DNA of 6,349 nt from DATBIS01 sp036556805 (GCA_036556805.1 DATBIS010000143.1:1-6349), one strand, 5' to 3'. Shown: positions 1 through 4,866, counted from the stretch's first letter. The notes: generated from the sequence alone by a model not told the origin. Program-made: numbers and translations.

Positions 1-81
1 CGCCGCGCGAAAGGCCTCGTCGGCGTTCAGCGCCGTCTTGACCCGTTCGGCCCATTCGGGCGAGAGGAACTTCACGGCCAC
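1..81 (-). CDS. Probable SCP2-type sterol/lipid-carrier protein, N-terminal fragment
   Basis: Only the first 27 codons lie in the window; the gene continues past base 1. The start is GTG at 81 (reads V-A-V-K-F-L-S-P-E-W), supported by a Shine-Dalgarno-like GAAGGGAG (complement of 89-96) 7 nt upstream; a second in-frame GTG at 75 is less well spaced. The opening KFLSPEW followed by a short amphipathic helix ending ALNADEAF resembles the N-terminus of SCP2 sterol-binding-fold proteins of actinobacteria, which typically begin with a K-F-L-S-x-E-W motif; that match is from memory of the family. If right, the product would be a small cytoplasmic lipid- or acyl-CoA-binding protein. It lies 36 nt after the phosphatase stop codon on the same strand and could be co-transcribed. 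With so little sequence the family call is tentative, while the reading frame and start are fairly secure. Confidence 0.55.
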   Translation of the reverse strand, partial: MAVKFLSPEWAERVKTALNADEAFRAA

Positions 82-117
82 GGCTGGTCTCCCTTCGTCG
101 GCCGGGAAGGATAGCCG

Positions 118-765
118 CTACGTGTCGAACAGCTTCGGGTCCGTCAGGTGCGCGATGTCGTTGAGGAACCGGATCCGCCGCTCCTCCCCATCGATCTCCA
201 CGCTGTTCACGCTGGTGTTTTCGGGGAGGAAGAACATCTCCTGGCGCACGCCGAGCACCTCGCCGCAATACGCGTTGATCACGCCGCCGTGGCAGACGAC
301 CACGACGTCCCCTTCGGGGTGGCGCTCGAGGATGCGGCCGATCGCGCCGCCCACGCGCCGCCGGAAGTCGGCCGGCCGCTCCCCGCCCGGCGCCCTGCTC
401 CAGATCGGCCGCTGGCTGCGCACGCGATGCAGGAGCTCGTCGTCCGAAGCGAGGATCTCCTCGAACGACTTCGCCTCCCAACCCCCGATGTGCGCCTCCA
501 TGAGGTCGTCGTCGGCCGTGACCTCGATCCCGGCGCCCTCCGCGTACGACGATGCGGTCTCCATCGCGCGCCTCAGCGGCGAGCTGTAGACGGCCGCGGG
601 TTGCGGGTTCAACCAGCGGAGCCGTCGGGCGAGGGACGCGGCCTGCTCTCGTCCCTTCTCGGAGAGCGGGGGGTCCCACTGATCGCCTCGCGGGCTCGGC
701 GACATGCGCACGGAGTCGAAGTCGGACTCACCGTGACGGACGAGCATGAGGAGGCGCTCGCTCAC
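118..765 (-). CDS. Histidine phosphatase family protein (phosphoglycerate mutase-like)
   Basis: A 215-residue member of the histidine phosphatase superfamily. The RHG signature is at residues 10-12 (LVRHGES) with His11 as the expected phospho-acceptor. A second catalytic Arg lies in SSPLRRAMET (Arg65), an acidic residue in DLMEAHIGGWE (Glu90) fits the acid/base position, and the late active-site His is His159 in VVVVCHGG. The length suits a single-domain branch-2-like phosphatase of cytoplasmic phosphoesters; the sequence does not reveal the substrate, so cobC, gpm or PhoE-type names are not justified. The start is GTG at 765: it forms a GTGA overlap with the stop codon of the upstream HTH gene, a standard translational-coupling arrangement, and the RHG motif then sits near the N-terminus as expected. 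The same frame stays open upstream to 1098, but that part is a shadow of the HTH gene. Confidence 0.9.
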   Translation of the reverse strand: MSERLLMLVRHGESDFDSVRMSPSPRGDQWDPPLSEKGREQAASLARRLRWLNPQPAAVYSSPLRRAMETASSYAEGAGIEVTADDDLMEAHIGGWEAKSFEEILASDDELLHRVRSQRPIWSRAPGGERPADFRRRVGGAIGRILERHPEGDVVVVCHGGVINAYCGEVLGVRQEMFFLPENTSVNSVEIDGEERRIRFLNDIAHLTDPKLFDT

Positions 766-1121
766 GCGCGCTTGGCCTTCGGATGCCGCCTCTGCCAGTC
801 GCGGGCGTAGGCCTCGACGTCCTCGCGCAGCCAGATCCTGCCGGACGCGAGCGACGTGAGCGGCTCGGGGAACGACCCCCGGTTCACGTAGGTGATGACC
901 CGGCGCTTGTCCCAGCCGAGGATCTCGGCGGCCTCGGCGACCCCGGCGATCGCCGGCACGACGTCGATCGTGAGGGTGACGTCGTCCCCCGTGACCTTCC
1001 GGAGCTCCTCGAGGCACTTGTCGCGGGTCACGCCGGTGACCTCGACGTACATCGGGGTGTCCTCCAGCCGGGCGTACCACCGGCCGCCGAACTCCCACAT
1101 CCTCGCCCTTGCCTGATCCAC
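762..1121 (-). CDS. HicB-like/helix-turn-helix fusion DNA-binding protein
   Basis: A 119-residue two-part protein. Residues 9-56 (WEFGGRWYARLED through TIDVVP) have the beta-beta-beta-alpha-beta pattern of the small HicB-like antitoxin fold. Residues 60-112 (GVAEAAEILGWDKRRVITYVNRG through WLREDVEAYARDW) look like an AlpA/excisionase/MerR-type winged helix-turn-helix. A small DNA-binding regulator is therefore likely; the target is unknown. No HicA-like toxin is adjacent, so a toxin-antitoxin role is not supported. Start choice: GTG at 1121 sits 6 nt after a TATGAT -10 hexamer, giving a probable leaderless mRNA. The alternative is ATG at 1100 (112 aa, MWEFGG), with only a weak AAGGGCG-type Shine-Dalgarno. 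The stop TGA at 764-762 overlaps the phosphatase GTG, so the two are co-transcribed and probably translationally coupled. Confidence 0.78.
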   Translation of the reverse strand: MDQARARMWEFGGRWYARLEDTPMYVEVTGVTRDKCLEELRKVTGDDVTLTIDVVPAIAGVAEAAEILGWDKRRVITYVNRGSFPEPLTSLASGRIWLREDVEAYARDWQRRHPKAKRA

Positions 1122-1127
1122 GCGCCG

Positions 1128-1133
1128 ATCATA
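1128..1133 (-). promoter_or_regulatory. Candidate -10 element (TATGAT) for a leaderless HTH-phosphatase operon
   Basis: On the minus strand the hexamer TATGAT is followed by exactly 6 nt (CGGCGC) and then the GTG start of the HTH gene at 1121, so transcription would begin at or next to the start codon. It matches the TAnnnT actinobacterial consensus. I see no convincing TTGACA-like -35 about 17-18 bp upstream. It lies in the 41-base gap after the acetyltransferase stop codon and would make the HTH and phosphatase genes a separate unit. Confidence 0.5.
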
Positions 1134-1162
1134 GCGAGGGCGTATGACGCCATCGCCCGCGA

Positions 1163-1690
1163 TCAGGGGTCCTGGGAGGCATCGAGCAGCCTCCCCATCA
1201 CCTGCATGCGAGGGCCGAACCGCCCAAGCGTCTGCCACCCCCGCGACCGGTAGAGGCGAAGGGCCGGCCCATCGACGACATCGGTGCCCAGCAGCGCGCG
1301 CCTTGTCGTCGCGCCGCTCAAGAGCAGATCGTGCAGCCTCCCGCCGAGTCCCCGGCCACGGTACGGCTCCAGGACCGCGATCTCCACGAGCTCGAAGTGA
1401 CCGCCCACCCACTCCACTGCGACCTCGGCGGGCAACGCCTGCGCGACGCGATCCGTCCACCACTGACCGCGTTCGCCCACGTAGCCGTACGCGAACCCAA
1501 TGAGTTCGCTCTCCCGCGTTGCCGCCACGAACCGGAAGCCGCGGCGATCGCAGTGCACGAAGAAGGAGTCGTCGCGCCACGTCTCTTCGTCGGGCGCGTC
1601 CCCGAACACGGCCTGATACACGCGGTGGATGCGCTGCGCCGTTTCGTGGGCGCGATGGGGACTCCATGACTCGACGACGACATCCACCAT
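1163..1690 (-). CDS. GNAT family N-acetyltransferase
   Basis: A 175-residue protein of the GCN5-related N-acetyltransferase fold. The acetyl-CoA pyrophosphate-binding motif A is clear at residues 99-121: HFELVEIAVLEPYRGRGLGGR, with R111-G112-R113-G114-L115-G116 matching Q/R-x-x-G-x-G/A. Motif B-like residues ALRLYRSRGW (143-152) follow. N-terminal VVESWSPHRA and FRFVAATRESELIGFAYGY (52-70) provide the expected beta strands. The acceptor substrate cannot be told. The start ATG at 1690 (MVDVVVESW) has no good Shine-Dalgarno sequence and no leaderless-type hexamer; GTG at 1687 is the only close alternative. The gene begins 28 nt after the short zinc-ribbon gene's stop codon, so it is probably read from that gene's promoter. 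The frame is open upstream to 1870 but that part is low-complexity Arg-rich shadow sequence. Family call firm, substrate unknown. Confidence 0.88.
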   Translation of the reverse strand: MVDVVVESWSPHRAHETAQRIHRVYQAVFGDAPDEETWRDDSFFVHCDRRGFRFVAATRESELIGFAYGYVGERGQWWTDRVAQALPAEVAVEWVGGHFELVEIAVLEPYRGRGLGGRLHDLLLSGATTRRALLGTDVVDGPALRLYRSRGWQTLGRFGPRMQVMGRLLDASQDP

Positions 1691-1718
1691 GGACCACGCC
1701 CGCGTTTCGTGTGGCTCG

Positions 1719-1883
1719 CTACCAGCCGCAGCAGGGGAGGATGTATCCGCACGCCGGGCACCGGTAGTGCGCGTGCTCCGGCTCCATCGGATGCCCGCAG
1801 GCGTCGCACGGCAGCCGTTTCGACTCCGTCGCCATCCGGCACGTCGTGGGGTCCGCCGTCCGGGCGACATCGACCTGGGTCAT
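1719..1883 (-). CDS. Short Cys-rich zinc-ribbon protein (54 aa)
   Basis: A very short gene. From ATG 1883 it encodes 54 residues; from the in-frame ATG at 1835 it would encode 38. The C-terminal half carries two zinc knuckles, CDAC (Cys26, Cys29) and CPAC (Cys42, Cys45), and ends in PCCGW (Cys51, Cys52), with several His between. The two CxxC pairs about 12 residues apart are the layout of a minimal rubredoxin/zinc-ribbon fold binding one Zn. I prefer ATG 1883 because TAAGAT stands 6 nt before it, giving a leaderless transcript, and neither start has a Shine-Dalgarno sequence. The first 19 residues (MTQVDVARTADPTTCRMAT) look disordered. It lies 50 nt after the 96-aa zinc protein and 28 nt before the acetyltransferase. 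Function unknown; DNA/RNA binding, a protein-protein adaptor role or metal handling are all possible. It is short enough to be missed by gene callers. Confidence 0.68.
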   Translation of the reverse strand: MTQVDVARTADPTTCRMATESKRLPCDACGHPMEPEHAHYRCPACGYILPCCGW

Positions 1884-1889
1884 GACGGC

Positions 1890-1895
1890 ATCTTA
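1890..1895 (-). promoter_or_regulatory. Candidate -10 element (TAAGAT), leaderless start of zinc-ribbon/GNAT unit
   Basis: The minus-strand hexamer TAAGAT is followed by GCCGTC (6 nt) and ATG 1883. This is the same hexamer-to-start spacing as at the HTH gene. The hexamer matches the TAnnnT consensus; no good -35 is visible. It would drive the 54-aa zinc-ribbon gene and probably the acetyltransferase behind it. Confidence 0.48.
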
Positions 1896-1914
1896 GGCCC
1901 GACGTCCCCGACCA

Positions 1915-1931
1915 CCTCGCACCTCACGAGG
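1915..1931 (-). terminator. Weak hairpin after the hydrolase/96-aa gene pair
   Basis: The arms CCTCG (1915-1919) and CGAGG (1927-1931) form a 5-bp stem with a 7-nt loop, starting 2 nt after the stop codon of the 96-aa gene on the minus strand and before the TAAGAT promoter candidate. Its position fits a transcript boundary, but the stem is short and has no U tract, so this is a guess from position. Confidence 0.22.
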
Positions 1932-1933
1932 CC

Positions 1934-2224
1934 TCACCCGGGATCGAGGCCGCGGCGGAGGATGCCGGCGCGGCGGAGCTCCCGTCGCCAGCACTCCGTG
2001 TGCCAGTGGCGTCGTTCGTCCGGGGCGTCGGTCGGTACGACCACCAGGTGCCAGATCCCGGCGCGGATCACGTGATCGCAACCCGGGCACCGGTACTCCT
2101 TCTCGCCCCCGACGTGCCGCACGTCGTAGCCCGGCGCCGATGCCCACTCGGGCGCGTCCGCGCGCGCCGGCGGCGCGTCCGGCTTCACGAAGTACTCGGG
2201 ATCGCGTCGGTTGCGCCTGGGCAT
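1934..2224 (-). CDS. Small zinc-ribbon protein of the actinobacterial 'ATP/GTP-binding' family
   Basis: A 96-residue protein. The N-terminus MPRRNRRDPEYF is basic, then comes a Pro/Ala-rich acidic linker, then a compact zinc-ribbon-like core: YRCPGCDHVI (Cys46, Cys49), a beta segment WHLVVVP (58-64), and DERRHWHTECWRRE with His73, His75 and Cys78. This layout, CPGCD followed by R-H-W-H-x-x-C-W, matches a conserved small protein family that actinobacterial genomes commonly annotate as 'ATP/GTP-binding protein'; I see no nucleotide-binding P-loop, and that name appears unsupported. The likely property is binding one Zn through the Cys and His residues; the biological role is unknown. ATG 2224 begins 3 nt after the hydrolase stop codon (TGA GGG ATG), so the two genes are in one operon and translation is probably coupled, since no separate Shine-Dalgarno site is well placed. 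Confidence 0.82.
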   Translation of the reverse strand: MPRRNRRDPEYFVKPDAPPARADAPEWASAPGYDVRHVGGEKEYRCPGCDHVIRAGIWHLVVVPTDAPDERRHWHTECWRRELRRAGILRRGLDPG

Positions 2225-2227
2225 CCC

Positions 2228-2893
2228 TCACACGTGCTTTCGGATGAACACGGCGACGGTGGGCGCGAGCGAGGCGCCCACCGAGCGTCCGTCGCGCCTC
2301 GCGCCGCGCACGTTGAACGAGTGGTCGCCGCCTTCGATCGCGTGGAGCTCCGCGCGGGAGCCGATCTTCTTCAGGACCTTCGCGAGGAGCACGGGGTCGG
2401 CGAACGCGTCGCCGGTGCCCTGGACGAACAGCATCGGCACCGAGATCCCGTACAGGTGTTCGTCGCGGATCTTCTCGGGGCGCCCGGGCGGGTGCAGCGG
2501 ATAGCCCAGGAAGACCAGCCCCGTGGCCGGCATCCCCTCCGCGACCGCCATCGAGGCGATTCGCCCGCCGTAGGACTTGCCGCCGGCGAACACGGGAGTC
2601 TTGCCGGAGCGCTCGGCGGCGACGTCGAACGCCGCCCGCCAGGCGGCCACCGCCGCGGGCGCCGGATCCGGCGAACGCCTGCCCGCCTCCATGTACGGGA
2701 AGTTGAAGCGGAGCGTGGCCACGCCCTCGTCCTTCATCGCCTCCGCGAACCCCAAGAGAAACGGGTGGTCGAGCCCCGCGCCGGCGCCGTGCGCGATCGC
2801 GAGCGTGGCGACCGACCGCGCCGGCCGATCGAACGCCGCCGAGACGACGCCCCTGCCGGCGTCGAACGTCAGGCGAGCCTCGGTCTTCGGCAT
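2228..2893 (-). CDS. Alpha/beta hydrolase, KANL3/Tex30-like family
   Basis: An alpha/beta hydrolase of 221 residues from ATG 2893 (228 from ATG 2914). Numbered from 2914: an oxyanion-type HGAGAG (42-47) follows strand ATLAIA, the nucleophile elbow is GGKSYGG with Ser114, the acid is probably Asp169 in QGTGDAF, and the catalytic His is His198 in EGGDHSF. The HGAGAGLDHPF block, RFNFPYME (69-76) and FLGYPLHPPGRPEK (135-148) are typical of the KANL3/Tex30 branch, usually cytoplasmic serine hydrolases of undefined substrate. No signal peptide is seen. Starts at 2914, 2902 and 2893 are all ATG with no Shine-Dalgarno sequence; I chose 2893 because a CATCAT hexamer lies 7 nt before it and because 2914 would overlap the start codon of the divergent DUF72 gene. 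The true start is uncertain by 7 residues. It is followed at 3 nt by the 96-aa zinc protein. Confidence 0.87.
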   Translation of the reverse strand: MPKTEARLTFDAGRGVVSAAFDRPARSVATLAIAHGAGAGLDHPFLLGFAEAMKDEGVATLRFNFPYMEAGRRSPDPAPAAVAAWRAAFDVAAERSGKTPVFAGGKSYGGRIASMAVAEGMPATGLVFLGYPLHPPGRPEKIRDEHLYGISVPMLFVQGTGDAFADPVLLAKVLKKIGSRAELHAIEGGDHSFNVRGARRDGRSVGASLAPTVAVFIRKHV

Positions 2894-2899
2894 GCGTGG

Positions 2900-2906
2900 C
2901 ATGATG
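2900..2906. promoter_or_regulatory. Overlapping divergent -10-like hexamers between hydrolase and DUF72 genes
   Basis: On the plus strand CATGAT (2900-2905) lies 7 nt before the DUF72 ATG at 2913. On the minus strand CATCAT (2906-2901) lies 7 nt before the hydrolase ATG at 2893. Both keep the A2 and T6 positions of TAnnnT but lack the first T, and neither has a clear -35. If both are used, the two promoters would exclude each other. Weak evidence. Confidence 0.25.
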
Positions 2907-2912
2907 GCAGCC

Positions 2913-3635
2913 ATGACGGGTCGGCTGCATCTGGGGACGTCGGGCTTCGCCTACGACGAGTGGGCGCACGGGGTCTTCTACCCGGAGGGCCTCAAGCAGA
3001 AGGAGCGGCTCACCTATTACTCGTCCCAGCTCTCGTCCGTGGAGATCAACTACACGTTCCGCCGCTTTCCGCAGGAGAAGACGCTGCAGACCTGGCGAGA
3101 GCAGGCCCGGGACGGCTTCTCGTTCACGCTGAAGGCGAACCAGCGCATCACGCACTTCAAGCGGCTCGTGGACACCGACGACGACGTGCGCACGTTTCTG
3201 AAGATCGGCGAGGCTCTCGGCGACAAGCTCGGCTGCGTGCTGTTCCAGTGCCCCCCGTCGCTGCACTACGACCGCGGCCTCATCGAGGCCTTCGCGGGGT
3301 ACCTGCCGCCCGGACCGCCGCGGTTCGCGATGGAGTTCCGGCACGCGTCGTGGTCCGAGGCGCGCGAGCTCCTGCTCTCCCAGGGCATCGCGTGGTGCGT
3401 GGCCGAGACCGACGAGCACGACCCGAAGCCCGAGGATCTGTCGTGGGAGCCCGTGGGATACCTGCGCCTTCGCAAGACCGAGTACTCCGACGACGAGCTG
3501 AAGGAATGGGTCGCGCGGATCGGACCGGCGCTCGACGCCGGCGCCGACGTGTTCTGCTACTTCAAGCACGAGGACGAGGGCGCCTCGCCGAAGATGGCGA
3601 AGCGGCTCGAGGCCATGCTCGGCATCGGGTCGTAG
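2913..3635 (+). CDS. DUF72 domain-containing protein (YecE-like)
   Basis: A full-length DUF72 (YecE family) protein of 240 residues, a TIM-barrel-like family with no firmly assigned reaction. Family marks in order: LHLGTSGFAYDEW (5-17), FYPEG (22-26), RLTYYSSQLSSVEINYTFRRFP (32-53), FSFTLKANQRITH (69-81), LGCVLFQCPPSL (106-117), FAMEFRHASW (138-147), WCVAETDE (161-168) and YLRLRKTEYSDDEL (183-196). The length is at the usual size for the family (about 240-280). It is soluble, without signal peptide or membrane segment. ATG 2913 is chosen because DUF72 proteins usually begin a few residues before GTSG; ATG codons at 2901 and 2904 would add a short MMAA extension. No Shine-Dalgarno site is present, so a leaderless start is possible. 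It is divergent from the hydrolase and converges on the PCD-VOC gene 31 bases downstream. Confidence 0.92.
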   Translation: MTGRLHLGTSGFAYDEWAHGVFYPEGLKQKERLTYYSSQLSSVEINYTFRRFPQEKTLQTWREQARDGFSFTLKANQRITHFKRLVDTDDDVRTFLKIGEALGDKLGCVLFQCPPSLHYDRGLIEAFAGYLPPGPPRFAMEFRHASWSEARELLLSQGIAWCVAETDEHDPKPEDLSWEPVGYLRLRKTEYSDDELKEWVARIGPALDAGADVFCYFKHEDEGASPKMAKRLEAMLGIGS

Positions 3636-3666
3636 CGACCCCGATCGTCAACCGGTTCGCGAAGGC

Positions 3667-4335
3667 TCAGCCGCGTCCCTCGACGGTTGAGACGTCGATC
3701 TCGTTGCCGGCTGCGTCCGCGAGCGTCCACCACGAGGGGGCGAAGTCGTCGCGGACGATCCGGCCACCAGCCGCGAGCGCGGCCGAGACCCGAGCCTCGG
3801 CCTCCTCGTACGGAAGCCACACCGCCACGTGGATCGCCCCCCCGCCGTCGGGTCGCATGGTCTGCATCGCCTCGAACCAGAAGCCGGGGCCGCGATCGCC
3901 GGGGTCGACGAGGTCTTCGTCGGGGCTGTCCGCTCGTCGCTCGTACCCCAGGGCGGCCTGCCAGAACGGCATCACCTCCGACGGCGCCTTCGACCCGACG
4001 ACCACGAGAAGGCTCTGAACGAGGGAGGGGTCCGCCGTGACCCCTTGCTCCCGCGCGACCGCGGCGACCCTCTGCGCCACCTCGATGTCCCGACGGGTCA
4101 TCCCCGCGTAGTCCTCGGTGATCGTGATCAACCGAACGGTCACGCCGCCGTTGCGGATGTCGAGGTCGGGTTGCCGACCCTCCGCGCCGATCGCCTCGGC
4201 GATGCCCTGGACGAAGCGAGCGCTCGTGGCGAACGAATCGGCGCGATAGAACGCGCAGGCGCCGTCGCCGACCACGCGCCAGTCCTCGAGGCCCTCGGCG
4301 TCGACGAACTGCTGAGGGGTGACACCGTCCGTCAT
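3667..4335 (-). CDS. Pterin-4a-carbinolamine dehydratase-like / VOC domain fusion protein
   Basis: A 222-residue two-domain protein. Residues about 5-97 resemble pterin-4a-carbinolamine dehydratase (PCD): WRVVGDGACAFYRADSFATSARFVQGIAEAIG, then VTVRLITITEDYAGMTRRDIEVAQRV. Residues about 104-219 are a VOC/glyoxalase-like domain: VMPFWQAALGYERR, DRGPGFWFEAM, AIHVAVWLP with His169, and WWTLADAAGNEIDV with Glu212, the two likely metal ligands. PCD normally recycles hydroxylated pterin cofactors and uses a His-His-Pro motif plus a later His; here those positions read Arg-Gln-Pro (54-56) and a Thr-Glu context, so dehydratase activity is doubtful. PCD-VOC fusions are, from memory, found in actinobacteria, often labelled 4a-hydroxytetrahydrobiopterin dehydratase. 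The start ATG 4335 has a strong AAGGAGG 4 nt upstream. Substrate unknown; binding of a pterin-like or aromatic ligand is a guess. Confidence 0.85.
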   Translation of the reverse strand: MTDGVTPQQFVDAEGLEDWRVVGDGACAFYRADSFATSARFVQGIAEAIGAEGRQPDLDIRNGGVTVRLITITEDYAGMTRRDIEVAQRVAAVAREQGVTADPSLVQSLLVVVGSKAPSEVMPFWQAALGYERRADSPDEDLVDPGDRGPGFWFEAMQTMRPDGGGAIHVAVWLPYEEAEARVSAALAAGGRIVRDDFAPSWWTLADAAGNEIDVSTVEGRG

Positions 4336-4339
4336 GGTT

Positions 4340-4346
4340 CCTCCTT
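4340..4346 (-). promoter_or_regulatory. Strong Shine-Dalgarno site of the PCD-VOC gene
   Basis: AAGGAGG on the minus strand, 4 nt before ATG 4335. It fixes this start and contrasts with most other minus-strand genes here, which lack such a site. Confidence 0.8.
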
Positions 4347-4365
4347 GGGTGTGCAGGCGCGCGTG

Positions 4366-4371
4366 ATCCTA
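4366..4371 (-). promoter_or_regulatory. Candidate -10 element (TAGGAT) of the PCD-VOC gene
   Basis: TAGGAT on the minus strand fits TAnnnT and would place the transcription start near 4359, giving a leader of about 24 nt that just includes the AAGGAGG site. The -35 region holds only a poor match (TCGAAC, 19 bp away). Confidence 0.38.
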
Positions 4372-4404
4372 GCGACCTCCTGCGGGCCGGGTTCGAGCAG
4401 CCGG

Positions 4405-4434
4405 TTGGCCAATGTCGCCGCGGCTGCGTAAGGT
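4405..4434 (+). promoter_or_regulatory. Candidate promoter of the small VOC gene
   Basis: TTGGCC (4405-4410) and TAAGGT (4429-4434) are separated by 18 bp and face the VOC gene. Four of six -35 bases match TTGACA and the -10 fits TAnnnT. Transcription would start near 4441, giving a leader of about 48 nt that carries the tandem repeat and the Shine-Dalgarno site. With the opposing TAGGAT it makes this 147-base interval a divergent promoter region. Confidence 0.42.
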
Positions 4435-4448
4435 CGGAGGCACCCGCC

Positions 4449-4475
4449 GAACGAACGGGGAAGAACGAACGGGAA
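4449..4475 (+). repeat. Imperfect tandem repeat in the VOC gene leader
   Basis: GAACGAACGGGGAA (4449-4462) is followed directly by GAACGAACGGGAA (4463-4475), differing by one G. The second copy runs into the AAGGAGG Shine-Dalgarno site. It may be a slippage duplication of the ribosome-binding region. Confidence 0.7.
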
Positions 4476-4488
4476 GGAGGACATGCGC

Positions 4489-4866
4489 ATGGACAAGGTC
4501 GTGCACTTCGAAATCACGTACGACGACGTGGAGCGCGCGAAGGAGTTCTACCGCTCCGCGTTCGAATGGGACCTGCAGACGGTCCCGGACATGAACTACA
4601 CGGTCATCATGACGACACCCGTCGACGAGACGACCCGGCTGCCGCAGGAGCCGGGGGCGATCAACGGCGGCTTCACCGAGCGCAGCTCCGACGTGCCGGC
4701 GCCGGTGATCACGATCCAGGTCGATTCGATCGACGATGCCCTGAAGAAGATCGAGGCGGGCGGCGGCAGCGTGGTGACGCCGAGGACGGCGATCCCCGAC
4801 ATGGGCGCGTTCGCGTACTTCAAGGACACCGAGAACAACGTGATGGGCCTCTGGGAGACGATGTAG
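4489..4866 (+). CDS. VOC family protein (glyoxalase/bleomycin-resistance-like fold)
   Basis: A 125-residue single-domain member of the vicinal oxygen chelate superfamily. The paired beta-alpha-beta-beta-beta modules are visible: VVHFEITYDDVERAKEFYRSAFEWD (4-28) in the first half, and PVITIQVDSIDDALKKIEAGGG through FAYFKDTENNVMGLWE in the second. His6 and Glu123 are the likely metal ligands at the classic first- and last-strand positions. The sequence style (HFEI, EFYRSAFEW, YFKDTENNVMGLWE) is the common small VOC protein of bacterial genomes whose substrate is usually unknown. Start choice: AAGGAGG (4474-4480) is only 2 nt from ATG 4483 but 8 nt from ATG 4489, so MDKVVHFE is preferred over MRMDKVVHFE. 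It is divergent from the PCD-VOC gene and its stop codon lies 6 bases from that of glnD. Confidence 0.9.
   Translation: MDKVVHFEITYDDVERAKEFYRSAFEWDLQTVPDMNYTVIMTTPVDETTRLPQEPGAINGGFTERSSDVPAPVITIQVDSIDDALKKIEAGGGSVVTPRTAIPDMGAFAYFKDTENNVMGLWETM

Noticed and set aside
762..1121. A HicAB toxin-antitoxin system or phage excisionase.
   Set aside because: No HicA-like toxin, integrase or attachment-site repeat lies nearby; the neighbours are a phosphatase and an acetyltransferase.
1691..1870. An N-terminal extension of the acetyltransferase up to 1870.
   Set aside because: The added residues are Arg/Ser-rich and coincide with the zinc-ribbon gene in another frame; the GNAT fold begins properly at MVDVVVESW.
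1893..3569. A 558-codon minus-strand open frame.
   Set aside because: It shadows the DUF72, hydrolase and 96-aa genes in another frame, with compositional bias and no recognisable motif.
3636..3666. Palindromes CGATCG, AACCGGTT and TCGCGA between the convergent DUF72 and PCD-VOC genes as a terminator.
   Set aside because: They are short, lack a loop and do not combine into one stable stem-loop with a U tract.
2000..4018. A 672-codon open frame on the plus strand across the hydrolase, DUF72 and PCD-VOC genes.
   Set aside because: It is Arg/His/Gly-rich without domain character and lies opposite or out of frame with well-recognised genes; long chance frames are expected at this GC content.
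4483..4488. ATG 4483 as the VOC start.
   Set aside because: The Shine-Dalgarno site would be only 2 nt away; ATG 4489 has normal 8-nt spacing and matches family N-termini.
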